DNA of 64,000 nucleotides from Riptortus pedestris. Lineage: Eukaryota; Arthropoda; Insecta; Hemiptera; Alydidae. Where the stretch lies: positions 130,889,001 through 130,953,000 of the forward strand of contig CM032228.1 of NCBI GenBank assembly GCA_019009955.1, given 5' to 3'. Below the pieces are notes generated by a model that was not told where the DNA came from, searched no databases, and saw nothing but the letters and a program-made list of their open reading frames with translations. Both the position numbers and the translations under genes were made by a program. Below are positions 26,786-38,960 of this stretch, in pieces. How positions within the stretch are numbered: the first letter of the stretch is position 1; the number at the start of each line of letters is the position of its first letter.

Positions 26786-28479
26786 GCTCAAAAATTAATG
26801 AAATGATCTAGGTATTTCGTAGATGGTCAAGGTATCATCTCGATACATTCTATGGTCCATTGTAGAGGCATTATAGAGTAAAACCCGCTACATATTTGTT
26901 CTAATGGTCACTCAATTTGCTGGTGATGTTGAGTGGCCACCGGAAGAGCTTCTATCTAACCCCTAAGCTCAGTAATTGCACACTTAAATAAACGCAACCC
27001 ATTATCACCTTAGTCCACATCTCTTTTGACCTCTGTTAGGCTTTTAATTCTCTTAGTCGGTTTTGCAGTGATTTTCTTCATCGCATCACCTTTTCCCCAG
27101 AATTCATCTGGTTGGAAAATAAACTACTTTGTACTGACGCAATGAAAGGTGCCTTTATATAACAGAAATAATGCAAAATACATTTCAAAACAGGACAAAA
27201 GTACAAAACTGAGCTAATACAGTCTGTTTCCTTGAACATTGAAGAAAGTCTTGAGGATGAGGAAAAAGAAGTTGCTAAGGTGATATAACTCTTGGAGGAC
27301 GCTTCTATCAGCTAAGAAATACAATGTAATGCAAAATGCACTGCTCTGAAAGTGATTATTATTGGCAGAGGTAAATAAAATAACTGAAACCCCATTCTAA
27401 TAAAATAATTAATAAGATCTCTTATTAATAAACTATTTTTATTATTTTTACAAAAAAGATCCCTTGTTGTACATGATAATGAAATCTATCACATGTTTTG
27501 CTCACAAGATTGGATCCAATCAATCATTATGAAAAATTGAATATCATACAATTTGAGTTAATACCATTTCGAGAATATCTATGATTCTCATCATATTTAT
27601 AAATTATACACAGTCAAATAAAAAGAACAATAGAAACTCTATGCAGCAGTAATGAATTATTACTGTTAACGAAGCCGTAGTTCACTTCAAACCGCATAAA
27701 TCAAGAAGGAAATTTCCAATTAAGGAATAATGCAATATATTGTTGGAATAAAGGTCAGCTGTGGAGCGGGTATTCTCTGCTCGCTGAAATATGAGGTCCA
27801 CAGTCAATGCCTCAAAAATAATAATGGAACAAACATCCAAATTCTAATTCCTCTAGATAATTAATTAATTATAACAAAGAATCTAAATACTTAATTACGT
27901 GAATAAAAAATATTGTAAATAAGGTAAGTGCTAATTAAAATATTTCAAAATATTCTTTCTTATGCTCCTGTTCTTATCTTTAATCAAATTTTTAACGAAA
28001 CAAAGTTAATGTTAAATGCAGCTTATAACAAGAATCTTAAAATATTCAATTGATTAAGTAAAATAGAAAAATACTTCATTTTGTACTCTGGGACTTCGAA
28101 AAAAAAAAAAAAAAAGTAAATAGTATGGAATACAAGTAGACACAGTTTTACATGCTCATCTGTTTTGTAGGTGATAACCTCAAATTATAATTATTTGGTA
28201 GACCTAGATTGAATCTCCCAGAACCACTAATTTGATATTGAAGATATCTGATAAAATTCATAGAATTGAATGAGTAAAGAAAAAAGAACACCTTGAGATG
28301 GCAATTGAATATGCATAGTTTTATGCAATCTCATTGTTGTTGTTCCCAACTTTTGATAATATTTTTACGTGCATGGGGAAAATCCATAAAAGAGGAGACG
28401 CAAATAATTTTTTTTTACAAGAATGCAGGGAACAAGGAAGATTTAGCCAATTTTATTTTTTTTTTTTTTTGAATATGTT
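26786..28479. other. No gene recognised
   Basis: AT-rich, a poly(A) run near 28099, no coding pattern. Confidence 0.6.
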
Positions 28480-28665
28480 AAGGACCATTATATAATATAC
28501 TAAGACTATTCGGGGCCGGTTATCCACAGGTTTACATTACAGTTTCTGATATCCCCGGTGATCAAATAAGGATTTTATTTATTGGATTCGTCCTTAATTT
28601 CTACTACCTAGCAGGAGTCAAAACTGTGCCTCTCGGTTTACCAAGTGCTTTACGGCCCTCATGAG
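28480..28665 (-). mobile_element. tRNA-derived SINE, strongly decayed
   Basis: Minus-strand traces of the head (CACTTGGTAAACCGAG), the body (AAATAAAATCCTTATTTGAT) and GGATAACCGGCCCCGAA. Confidence 0.45.
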
Positions 28666-28849
28666 ATGATTTGAAATTAGATAAGAACTAAGAGCCTTGT
28701 GACGCTTATTTGAAAGAACTAAAAGAATGACTGAGATGAAGACTTCAGTATGGCATATGGTTCAATTGGTACGGATGTGGATAATTATGGAAGGATTAAA
28801 CTTTTAGTAAAACATTATAAACTATTTGGATTATACTTGATTTGTTGAA

Positions 28850-29130
28850 ATTAAAAAGAATTAAAAGGTGGGATGAAGTAATATGTCGCCTTAGAATTGG
28901 CTACACAAGGCTCACACACCAGCACCTGATGAAAAAGGAAGAACCTCCAGTCTGCATTGCTTGTGGAGTAGAGATGCCAGTTGCACACTTACTTACATAG
29001 TGTATAAGGTATGGTCACAACAGAAAGTCCCTTGGTATATCAGAAGTCTGAAATATTAGATAATGATAGCCACTCTATTACAAAATTGTTTAAATTCTTA
29101 ATAATTACGGGCCTTAATAAAGAAATATAA
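28850..29130 (+). pseudogene. LINE ORF2 C-terminal fragment
   Basis: Reads RRWDEVICRLRIGYTRLTHQ, then HLMKKEEPPVCIACGVEMP, then after frame breaks ITKLFKFLIITGLNKEI and stop. The ending matches the 3423 copy (LFNFVKITSLYKEI), so both belong to related LINEs. Confidence 0.8.
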
Positions 29131-30066
29131 ATAGGACTTCAACAAATAGGCACACAAGTCTCTGAGATAAGTTTATTTATATCAAATTGATTATACAAAT
29201 ATACTAGTGTGTTTTTGTTATTTGTCACAGGATCTGGAATACAGAAAAATAGGAAAGATGGAACAGGCGAAAATGACGGAGGAGTAAGGAGTGGACGGGA
29301 ACTCTGAAGAGAGCGACTACCGAACAAAAGGAAGGAAACGAAAATGGACTTTTGACCACCTAGGCTCAAATAACTCACACGCGTTCGGTGCCTATTAACA
29401 ACAAAAAAACTAAATAAAAATAAAAAGCTCATACGTGAAATAATGTTTTGTAAATAAGTATAAATAAGCAATAAGACTGCATCAGCCAAACGTTCAAGCG
29501 GATAAAATAAGTTTGATTATATAATGAATAAGAGAGTTACTGAATGTGCTAATTTAAAAACTCCTTTTACAATAAAATGATGAAACTCGTGTTTGGATGA
29601 GCTTAGTAGGGGTTGAAGATGCAAATTGAACACAGAAAGCGCTCACCATTAGTACTCCAAGGGCAACCAGTGTGGGCTGACAGCATAAATACATTTGGCA
29701 ACGGAATAGATGAATTTGGCTATATGTCTTTTAGTCAATGAAGAATCCTCATTTATATTGCTAGCGTGGGGCATCCGTGCACAAAATAAGAAACAAAATT
29801 AGACTCAGACCATTTACTAAACACTGTTTGTATGTATTGTTATATGTTGGAGAAATCAGAATGAGCGAATGGGAGGTGTGAAAGAGAATAAGAATTTGCG
29901 TATTGCGGGCTGCAGAGCGGGGAGTGGATGAGCCTAGAAGCCCTTGCTAGACTGGAAGGCTAGGGGATGAACATGTTAGGGATAGACCAGGATATGAGCA
30001 GAGCCCTTGTCCTCAGAGGGCATAGGGAGGCTGCTCCCACCTAGTTCCAGAGTGGGGGACCCTGGC
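29131..30066. other. Sequence upstream of the candidate promoter
   Basis: GC content rises toward 29880-30066. No clear muscle-type binding site could be assigned by eye. A 116-codon minus frame (29489-29139) shows no family. Confidence 0.5.
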
Positions 30067-30100
30067 TATATAAAGTGTCCTGGGGCACGGCCGCTGCTCA
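30067..30100 (+). promoter_or_regulatory. Candidate TATA promoter, possibly of tropomyosin
   Basis: TATATAAAG at 30067-30075 lies in a GC-rich island (about 30000-30220) unlike its AT-rich surroundings. An initiator-like TCAG places the start A at 30100, 33 bases after the first T of the TATA box, the usual spacing. The downstream sequence ends in a good splice donor. The link to tropomyosin, about 12 kb downstream, is inference: it is the only plus-strand gene found, and its ATG exon is preceded by a splice acceptor. Confidence 0.5.
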
Positions 30101-30222
30101 GATCGCCTTACCCCTACCTGGGGCAGAGCCTTCACCCCCCTACCCCCCACCCCCTGGTGGAGGGGGGTCCGTACCATCAGGCCCGCTCCCGGACGGCCAG
30201 TGTCTCGTCGGCGCTCCGTCAG
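30100..30222 (+). other. Candidate untranslated first exon
   Basis: About 123 bp of C-rich sequence between the candidate start site and the donor CGTCAG|GTAACT at 30222/30223. An 81-codon reading frame crosses it (30007-30252), but that frame begins upstream of the TATA box, runs past the donor and resembles nothing I know, so I read the segment as 5' UTR. Confidence 0.45.
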
Positions 30223-30936
30223 GTAACTTCACAAATTGATATTCTCCGCTAGTTTCCGAACTAACATCAGCTGATTTTATTGCCAACTAATCACTAGCTA
30301 CCTTAGCGAACGACAAAATATAATAGAACAATCATTCAATAATTATTTTGTAACTTCCATTCAAAAACCATTCATCAGTCTTTGCTGACTGACTACTGAA
30401 GGACTATTGAACAATATTAATTGAATTATAATGGGGTTTATAAATGTTTACTAAACTCCAAACCAACTTTGAAACTTGAAATAATATATTAGTAATGTCA
30501 TTATCAATAATCACCAATTATGGATTGTTAAGAATTTACCATAATGAGTGCAAATCATCAGCAATCCTGGAAAGGAAACATGACAGCTATAAGGCATTTA
30601 AAACTAAAACAAAATTAACGAAATTCGCTAAGGTTTATAGCACCAATGTTATGTTGTTTTGTTATGTTGTTTTTTCGTTGTTGAAGAATAAATAAATAAA
30701 TAAAGTGTGAGTTTCTTTTTATCCAAACTACCATCCTTTCCAGTTTTACTTATTTTTATCTTTTTTTTTTTTGCCTGTAGCGTTAATATCTAGATCTCTA
30801 AGTTTTGAAAATACTGCATAAAAAAACTAATAAGAGATTTTTCAAAAAGTTTTTTTTTTGTGTTTTAACACATTTGTTCCTACTGAAATTAATGTATACA
30901 TTCAAGCATGATACGGCATTTGTATGTACACACACA

Positions 30937-31010
<74 letters not shown>

Positions 31011-31891
31011 TTTTAAAGTATGTATTAGTTACGAAAAATTCTATTATTTGAGAACGGGACTGTAAGTCGAAAAAGAAAATTAATATTTGAACTTATAATG
31101 AGCATTGAATAATATTTTACAAAATTTATTTCTGTATAAGAGGTTATTTATTATAAGATTTAATTCATCATTAGACAATATTTATTGAAAAGTTTTCATA
31201 ATATTTTTCATTCACGCATAACAATTAAAAAAATGTAAAAATATTCAATAACAATAACAAACTCACTTTCTTTCCTTTGTTATATTTAAAAAAATATCAA
31301 ATTATTTAGAAGTATTTGGATTTATTATATTCTTATTGAGCTATTAAATTGAATGCTGCCATAGCATGCTCGGTCTGTAAGGGGATCTGGACTAACAAAA
31401 AGGCGGTAGACATCTGATACAGACGAAGAGATATTTTTAGAGAATCTAAGTTGGTTCGGGGCCGAAATATTTGAGGGCATCCAGGGCTGATTCGGACTAG
31501 TACAACCGCCATTTTGAAGAGGGAAATATGAATGCTGGAGGAATAGTAGGAACGAAATATATATATTAAAAAATAGCCATGTGACGCCCACCGAAGTGGG
31601 ACGATAACCTGTCTGCTGGCCGCCTACCAAACATATCAGGTGACGTCCCAAAACTCACTCAACATAGGCCCTCCTATAAAGAAAGTATTACGTTTCACAC
31701 AGGAATATTTTCGTCATTTATATACACCAACTGGCGTTTTAATTAATGAAAGCAATCTATTATAAATATTCAATTGATAAATAATTGAGAATTAATATTC
31801 GAAAATGGAATGCGTGATATATTCTTCCTTCGCCATTGATTTAAGTTGAAATCAAGGAATACCTTGATTTCATATCTATCTAGGAATATCA
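30223..31891. other. Start of the inferred long first intron
   Basis: AT-rich with one (TA)n. A minus-strand 108-codon frame (31651-31325) lies in a slightly GC-richer patch but resembles nothing known. Confidence 0.45.
30941..31010. repeat. (TA)n microsatellite with (CA)n flanks
   Basis: About 60 bp of TA then (CA)n. Low-complexity frames on both strands cross it. Confidence 0.9.
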
Positions 31892-32543
31892 AATATGTAT
31901 CCGTGTAAAATAATTATAAGTACACATTTATAAGGTTAAAGTAACACGCACTACAATTACATCAACATACACGCATACCTTTAGATTGACCTAGTTATCA
32001 TAATTATGATATCTCTCGTATTTAAAACCATTTGGAATATCACTTAAGAGGATTTCAGCCATTGACGTCCTACTTATGACGTGGGTATCGGTTCATTTCT
32101 TCAAATGACCATCAATCCTACTCAAGAGATGGCAAAAATTAAGTTACGTCTAAATAAATTAAAAATCATTTGATATACGGACCTTATATTATTTCAATAA
32201 GGAAATACCTGCGTTGTCGTTCCTTTTAATATGTATGCGTTAAAAATAATTATAAGTACACCTTTATAAAGTTAATGTAATACCTACTACAATTACTTCA
32301 AGGTACACGTATACATTTTGATTGACTTATTTATAATGAATATGATAACTGCCGGACTTAAAACCATTTGGAAAATCACTTAAGAGGATTTCAGCCTTTG
32401 ACGTCTTACTCGTGATGTTTCGGTTCATTTCTTCAAATGTCCATCAATCCTAGTCAGGAGATGGCAAAAATAAGTTACGTCTAAATGATTTCTTATTTGA
32501 TATTGACTTCATAGTATTTCAATAAGGAAATGTTGTCGGCGTT
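31892..32543 (+). repeat. Tandem duplication (about 330-bp unit) carrying a HINE 5' piece
   Basis: Unit 1 is 31892-32217 and unit 2 is 32228-32543. Both contain ATAATTATAAGTACAC, TAAAACCATTTGGAA, ATCACTTAAGAGGATTTCAG, TCATTTCTTCAAATG and GTTACGTCTAAAT in the same order. The middle is a diverged HINE leader, so the duplication followed an old insertion. Confidence 0.7.
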
Positions 32544-33470
32544 TTGAAAATAAATTCCAACAACCAATAATCTGTAGTGTAATAAAATTCCTACCCATTG
32601 ATGAATTTAAAATTAAATCAATAGTCTTGTGCGACCGTCAGAATTGGCATAGCCTTAACATCTAGTAATGGAGGGGAAAAAACATTAATGAAAATAACAG
32701 AAATATTCAGTGACATCAGAAGGAAATAATGTCGATAATAATGTTGACCATAGCCTATGGGGTGGGTTACACAAAAGTTAAAATGCAACCAATTTCCGTC
32801 CAAACTAGGCCAAGGATCCTGTGTCGTGTAGCCATTGCCTTTACAAAGCCCTAATTAATCCTGGAGTGGCTAATCCAAATGACCTTGGGTGCCGCTTTGG
32901 ATATGCATTACAGCGTATAACTTGAACAGTGAAGCATTATAATGTTATTGTAGGTATATCATGATGCCCACGTATCACGAGTTCGCAAAATATAATTTAA
33001 TTAATCTGAAAAGTCATGGGGACATGCTATAAAAAAAAAGAAAAAAAAGTACAAATATCTAATAAATCGCTGACTTAAACGGTAATACTGGACATCTAAA
33101 AATTGCGCTTAGACTATAAATCTAAAACTTTATATTAACAATTGTGATAGCGATTATATAAATCAATACAATATTCTGGCATCCTTCCTTAGGTTAATTT
33201 ACGCTTACTCCCACTTGTACAATGACAGTAGGTGTGACACATTCAAAATAAATAAATATTGATCTAACAAATCAATATATTCAACTCAATCAATATCAAT
33301 ATATATCTTCAATATTTCCCATCTGTTATTAATAATTGAACTGTTCAGTATTTTTCGGAATGCGAACTTAAAATTATTTCAATAACATTTAATTAGTAAG
33401 AAACAAATAAAAAAGAATTCCAAATTTTTTGGTGAGTCAATAATAGTTCTTCATAGCCCATTACAAATTA

Positions 33471-33634
33471 TTATTTATTTATTAAAGCCCATTTTATACT
33501 TCTAAGGCTAATTGGGGTGGGATTTCAAGTGGTTATCATCATTTTCTAGCCAGGGTGGCGTAGAAATAAATAAAGTTCTATTGTCCATATGGGAATCGAT
33601 GACACGACTCAATGTTTACAAAGTGTATTAACGT
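33471..33634 (-). mobile_element. tRNA-derived SINE, diverged
   Basis: Minus-strand copy with tail at 33471, CCCCAATTAGCCTTAGAAG and body; the B box reads TCATCGATTCCCAT. Confidence 0.6.
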
Positions 33635-33762
33635 AATTTATTTTAGATACATTAATTTTAATGGCATAACCTCATCACACATGGATTTTTAAATGATTCA
33701 AATCTTTCTATCAATACGTTTTAGTTGCTATAACATCAGTAACGAAAAATGAAATTATATCC

Positions 33763-33880
33763 ATTATTATTATTATTTATTAACGTCCACTTTTTGCAAC
33801 ATATGCTAATTGGGACGGGTTATCTAAAGGTTACCTCTCTTTTCTAGCCAGGTTGGGATTTTAGAATGTTATTTAATGAA
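33763..33880 (-). mobile_element. tRNA-derived SINE, tail half only
   Basis: Minus-strand tail (AATAATAATAATAAT) and body to GAAATTCATTAAATAAC; the head is truncated. Confidence 0.7.
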
Positions 33881-35677
33881 TTTCCTATATATATTCATGT
33901 GTTCCCCTATTAATGCAATGAAACTAAATTTGAATAATTATACACCAATGGAAAACAACTCTCTAGAATATCCTGTAAAATAAGTAAACTTCTACTTTCA
34001 TTAAAAAGAAAGCTGTCAAATGCATAGAAATGATATAACACCTAATAATAGTACTTTTTATTTCAAATCTTTTTTTTCTTTTTTTCCAAAAGTGAACTCA
34101 TGTTGTAGACAACAACAATAAAATATTGATTTATAGTAAAATATTCTAATTTAATTTAGTTTGTAAGCCTGCCTATGGAAAGGCTTACACAAACTTATAA
34201 GAAGTAAAATGTAACCAAAGGTCAGTTGCTACGACTATTACTCATTCTACATTGATGCCTAATTTATGCATTCTGAATTCGGGAAATAAATAAATCATAT
34301 ACCATATTTTATAATAACTACTTATAATAATTTTATATTATTTTATTACAAATGACAGAAACAGAAGTTAACAATAAATATTTTATAATAGTATGCGTGT
34401 TAGAAGGATTTAACAATGAGATTATAATTGCCCTGACTAAATTCTATATGGACATAATACCATATTTCACCAATAATTTCAACCAAACTGACGTTGCTCT
34501 TGAAAAACATTTGAAGGGGAAACATTTCTGAGTTCATGCGATCACAGAGAGCTCTCCTATAATTATTATTATTTTTTTTTAAATCGGCTCACAGCTATGG
34601 GCGTGCATTCTACAATTGACTAGCCGTACAACTATCTATAATTAGAGATCATCATCAAATGTACTATTATTGGGGAATCTAGATAGAGCCCCCCTCTAGA
34701 TTTAACCTAGATAAAGCTGCACTAAGGACTTAATATTTTGCTACCGTGTCTTAGCTCCCAATTATTTGTTAAAGGAGGTTAGATGGAGTATTCTTCTTAA
34801 AAGTACTCTCACCGATCAAAATTATATGTGGCCTAGACACTATAACCACAAGCGTTTCTTAGGGCGATTGTTGGACTGCGTGGGATGAAGCGACAGAAAT
34901 AGCCACCTCTCCTACTTAGGAAATCTAAACAGGACAGCCAGAATCGAGGTCTAGTTATTTAGTGCATGAGTCCAACACCTCCTCCAAACTGAGTTGCTAG
35001 ATTAATGAATGATCCTCCGAGTCATTCCACTCAGCATTGAATGCATAAACGAAAAGAGTATTGTTATGACAATTGGGAAGTATTTATTTACTGTTTTGTA
35101 CATGGATTTTACATACCTTTATAGGCAAGGGGTAAGGTAAGATGGGTAAAGGGTGAAATGAGTAGGGAGTGTGGGTGACGTAGCCTTAGATAGAAGAGGA
35201 TGGTGGTATTTCCAATGGCCGGGAGTAGAGCCAGCTCGGCCTATATTTAGGCTCTGGGAAGGAGGCCAACAGATGAGCGACTCTATGCCAGCCCACTCTT
35301 TAATATCAACAAGATATACGACCATTTCCAAATATATTTACTAATGGCTGTACAAAACCACCACATTTAAAATAAATTAGCAACACGTGCGGAAAAGATA
35401 CAGTTATTGAAAAGGGATCACAAAAACATTTTTAAAAAAAAATCTACCCCTACAGAGCAGGAGAATATTTCAGATGCAGAAAATTACAGAGTATAACACA
35501 ATCCGATACTATTAATTTCAGCCAACAGACTGAGTAAAAAACAGAATTATTCCTATCACATCGAAAAAGACAAGAGAATGAGAGAGATAAGAGAAACTGA
35601 AGAAAAAGGAGGAGAGGGAGTGGGAAGAAAGCTCGAGAGAGGAAGCAAGGAGAGAGAGGTGGGAGAACCGAGGAGAG

Positions 35678-35682
<5 letters not shown>

Positions 35683-35732
<50 letters not shown>
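35683..35732. repeat. (GA)n microsatellite in a purine-rich strand
   Basis: A perfect AG run inside about 200 bp of purine-rich sequence (35570-35750). It causes a Ser/Leu-rich frame on the minus strand. Confidence 0.9.
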
Positions 35733-35735
<3 letters not shown>

Positions 35736-35915
35736 TGAGTGAGACAGAAAGACTTATAAACAGAAAGGAAATACATTATCCTATTTTTTGTAGTTTTACG
35801 GAAAGAAAATTAAGCTTAATTAATAAGTTTACATATTTTGGATGTTACTTTTAGCGTACGGTTATTATGCTGTCGAAAGTGTCATATCATCTTATATCAT
35901 AATTAATTATATATA

Positions 35916-35917
<2 letters not shown>

Positions 35918-35962
<45 letters not shown>
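35918..35962. repeat. (TG)n microsatellite
   Basis: About 22 TG units after a short (TA)n. Confidence 0.9.
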
Positions 35963-35964
<2 letters not shown>

Positions 35965-38338
35965 TTTATGATCATCTTAACCTGACCATAGATTTTATGA
36001 TTCCTAGCATTCTCGCATCATTCCTTTTCTTTGCCTTCTCATTATCATTCATTTCTGTTCCTTCAGTTCAAAATGAAAAAAATAATAGTACGAAGCGTAA
36101 ACTCTGAATATTATTAGTAAATTCATAGTTACGGTCCATACCACGAAATTTACCATGCCATAAAATGCAACGTACAAAAGCTCCTAGAATACAACTCTTA
36201 GGTTCCCCACTGACCTCCCAATACGTCACTCTCAGTATCAATGCGATCTCCTACATTTATGCTTGTTTCAATTTATACAAAGAGTAGAGTAATCAAAACA
36301 ACGGAGAGTAGAGAAAATACGAATGTGAGTGAAGAGAGTATATCTCCTACATAATTGTATAAAACCATCAAATGTTTCAAGAATACTTAAATAATTAATT
36401 TCCAATAAAAAAGTGGAACATTATTGTAAAAGTGTCATTATTATATATTCAAAATCTGGCAATTGAATACAAAAATCGATGCTAATGATTACCGTACCAA
36501 ATAGTTAAATCCGGGCATATTTCTTATCACATTCTACTGATAAGGCAATTATGCAAATATAGAATTATTAAAGTTATTTATAATCATCGGTAAAAAATCA
36601 TGAATATACTTAAAACATTTCTACGAAAACAATATATTTTATTAGATTACTTCTGTTACCCGTTGAAATAAAAAGTGTTTGCCGCAGAAATATAAGGCTT
36701 GCATTAATTTTTCCATTACAAACCTCTTTCAGCAAACAAATGACCTGAAACATGAAGTGACTAGTTATTCCACTCACTTCTGAAATAAAATGGAGCGATT
36801 GGGCAAATATTGACGAATTCATATTAAGAATAGATGTTACCTGTCAAAAACGGATGGAAATAAAAATTGTTCCCCGTCGAAATACAAAGTTGTCGAGATA
36901 TGCCTTGAGCGCTACATAATCTCTCTACTCTATCCTCATCATATTACAATCAGTATATTGTTTGTGGGTGAAGTGTAAAATATTTATTGAACGAATTTAT
37001 ACTCATTCAGGGTTTAAGTAAATTATCGCTTCCCAACAAAATAACACAATAGCATCCATCACCTTAGCATATAAAGCAGTATAAAAGCTGTGATAAAATT
37101 CTTGCCAGCGGATCCATTCTAATACAAGAGAATTATGAAGAAGTGTCAAGTCAGACATGATCAGCTAGCTATCTTACCTGCTGTTGACAGATCGAAATAA
37201 AAATGCTTTCCTGAGGAAAAATAAAAATGGAGTAACTACATAAATCACGATGTTCATGTTCATGATTTTCATTACACGTCAATAATGGTTTTTCGTATCC
37301 TTCAGTCTTTCTTATACATCCGTGAAGTATGAAGTAAGGATTGCAAAATTATTTCGAATTGCTGTTATTTGGTATTGGTGGGTAGAAATAATAAAGTATC
37401 CTTTATTATACCACAAAAGGATACCATTGGTTAGGGAAAAACACAAATACATATGAATATCGGCAATTTTTACTAATACCTGAGCATGAGGTGGTTCCTA
37501 CAATAGAAATTTTGAACGTACTTACAAATATATTTTAAACACAATTTCGTTTTGTTATTTTATGAACTATACCAATATTAATGGGAATGATATTGTCATA
37601 TGTTTGCTTCCAAAAAATCCCTACTTCTGTCCCTCTAAGTAAAGTATAAAATGGTCCATATTGACTTCATTAATACTCTTGATATATATATACATTGTTA
37701 TTTCGCAAACACACACACACACACAATCCGACAACGTATCACATAAATTCATTTACTTTTGTTAAATTGAACATAGAAAATTTCAGTCCAGGGAGTGAGA
37801 AGACGGATAAAAATTCCATATGGTGGCAGGAAAGAAGTCGGGATCAAAAGGCTTTATATTCCTGAACCCAAACAACCTCTTTAGGTTGGAAAATGTGCTC
37901 TAAAAACCAATTCTTTCTTTTCATTCCATGAAACCATTGTTTCGGAAGATGATGAGAGTAAACTCCCTCTTCTAGTTAAAAATTATTTAATTGAATTCTC
38001 ATAGAGCGTATGTTATACCTTGGAGAGTTGGCTGACAAGTAGAAAAACCATTCTTACCATTGTGGAGTGATTAAGTTTAATAATTTCAATCTGATACCAT
38101 TGTTCTAAGAATTACTTGATCACTTTTGTGAATTTATCCCCTTTGAATTCAAATTGTATTTCAAACAAACCTCAGTGTTAAATTTATATAGTTAGAGAGT
38201 GAAACCTAAGATTTTGGTTGTATTGTGGTTGATATCCGCAATGATAAAAAATTAATAAAACTGCTAACCAGGCATTACATGTTCAGGGCTTGCTACACTA
38301 ATACTATTCAAAGCTGCAATATCTATGAACAATAAATG

Positions 38339-38522
38339 TTATTTATTAATAACACCACTTTGTACTACTACTAAGGCTAATTGAATCGAGTTATCTACAT
38401 ATTACCACCCTTTTCAAGTCAGGGTGGGACAAATGATTTTATTTAATGAGTTCATCACTACATAAAGTTGTATTGCCTAGTTAGGAATCGAACCAACGAC
38501 TCTAGATTTACTAAGCGAGATT
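38339..38522 (-). mobile_element. tRNA-derived SINE
   Basis: Minus-strand copy, B box GGTTCGATTCCTAAC, body ATGAACTCATTAAATAAAAT, tail at 38339. Confidence 0.65.
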
Positions 38523-38667
38523 ACTAATAAATGAATAATTCATTGTCTGCTTTTTGCATAGTGTAAATTTTAAAAAAAATCAGACGTGGATACATTATGA
38601 ATTTCTTGTACTTCTATTAAATTAATTAAACATCATATTTGCTCCATTTCATTTAAAATTATTTCAG

Positions 38668-38724
38668 TGTAGATAACCAGTCCCAATTACTCTTAGTAGC
38701 TCAACGAGGATGTCAATAAATAAC
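38668..38724 (+). mobile_element. SINE tail fragment
   Basis: GTAGATAACCAGTCCCAATT to an AATAAATAAC end; only the last quarter of the unit. Confidence 0.5.
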
Positions 38725-38859
38725 AAGAAATTATTTCAATTGAATGTGTACCTCAATACTCTGATCTAATGAATCGAATCAAAAAATGTGATGATATAAT
38801 TTATAAATTTCATTATGATAAATGGAAAAAGCTCCTACACTAATCTGCTCTATCTGTGA

Positions 38860-38960
38860 TAAGAAAAGAGATATTTGCAATTTTTTTTTTATTTTACACA
38901 CTCCCGCCCCTCTAAACCCTCTCTCCCCCTGTCGATTTCGATTAGAAAGGAAGGTGCACA
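38860..38960 (-). mobile_element. HINE-like core fragment
   Basis: Minus-strand match to the family block AGATATTTGCAA and the G-rich GTTTAGAGGGG segment only. Confidence 0.35.

Larger units (their letters stand above)
33881..38338. other. No gene recognised; microsatellites
   Basis: Holds the (GA)n and (TG)n tracts and a GC-richer patch at 34570-35340 of unknown origin. Three weakly similar segments near 36650, 36840 and 37170 are discussed as a finding. Confidence 0.5.

Noticed and set aside
29139..29489. 116-codon minus-strand frame
   Set aside because: Ser/Phe/Leu-rich without a motif; it overlaps the end of the LINE fragment region and looks like chance.
30007..30252. 81-codon Pro/Ser-rich frame across the candidate promoter
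   Set aside because: It begins upstream of the TATA box and crosses the splice donor, so it cannot be read from the inferred transcript as a protein.
31325..31651. 108-codon minus-strand frame
   Set aside because: No recognisable domain, splice context or promoter; consistent with chance in a slightly GC-richer patch.
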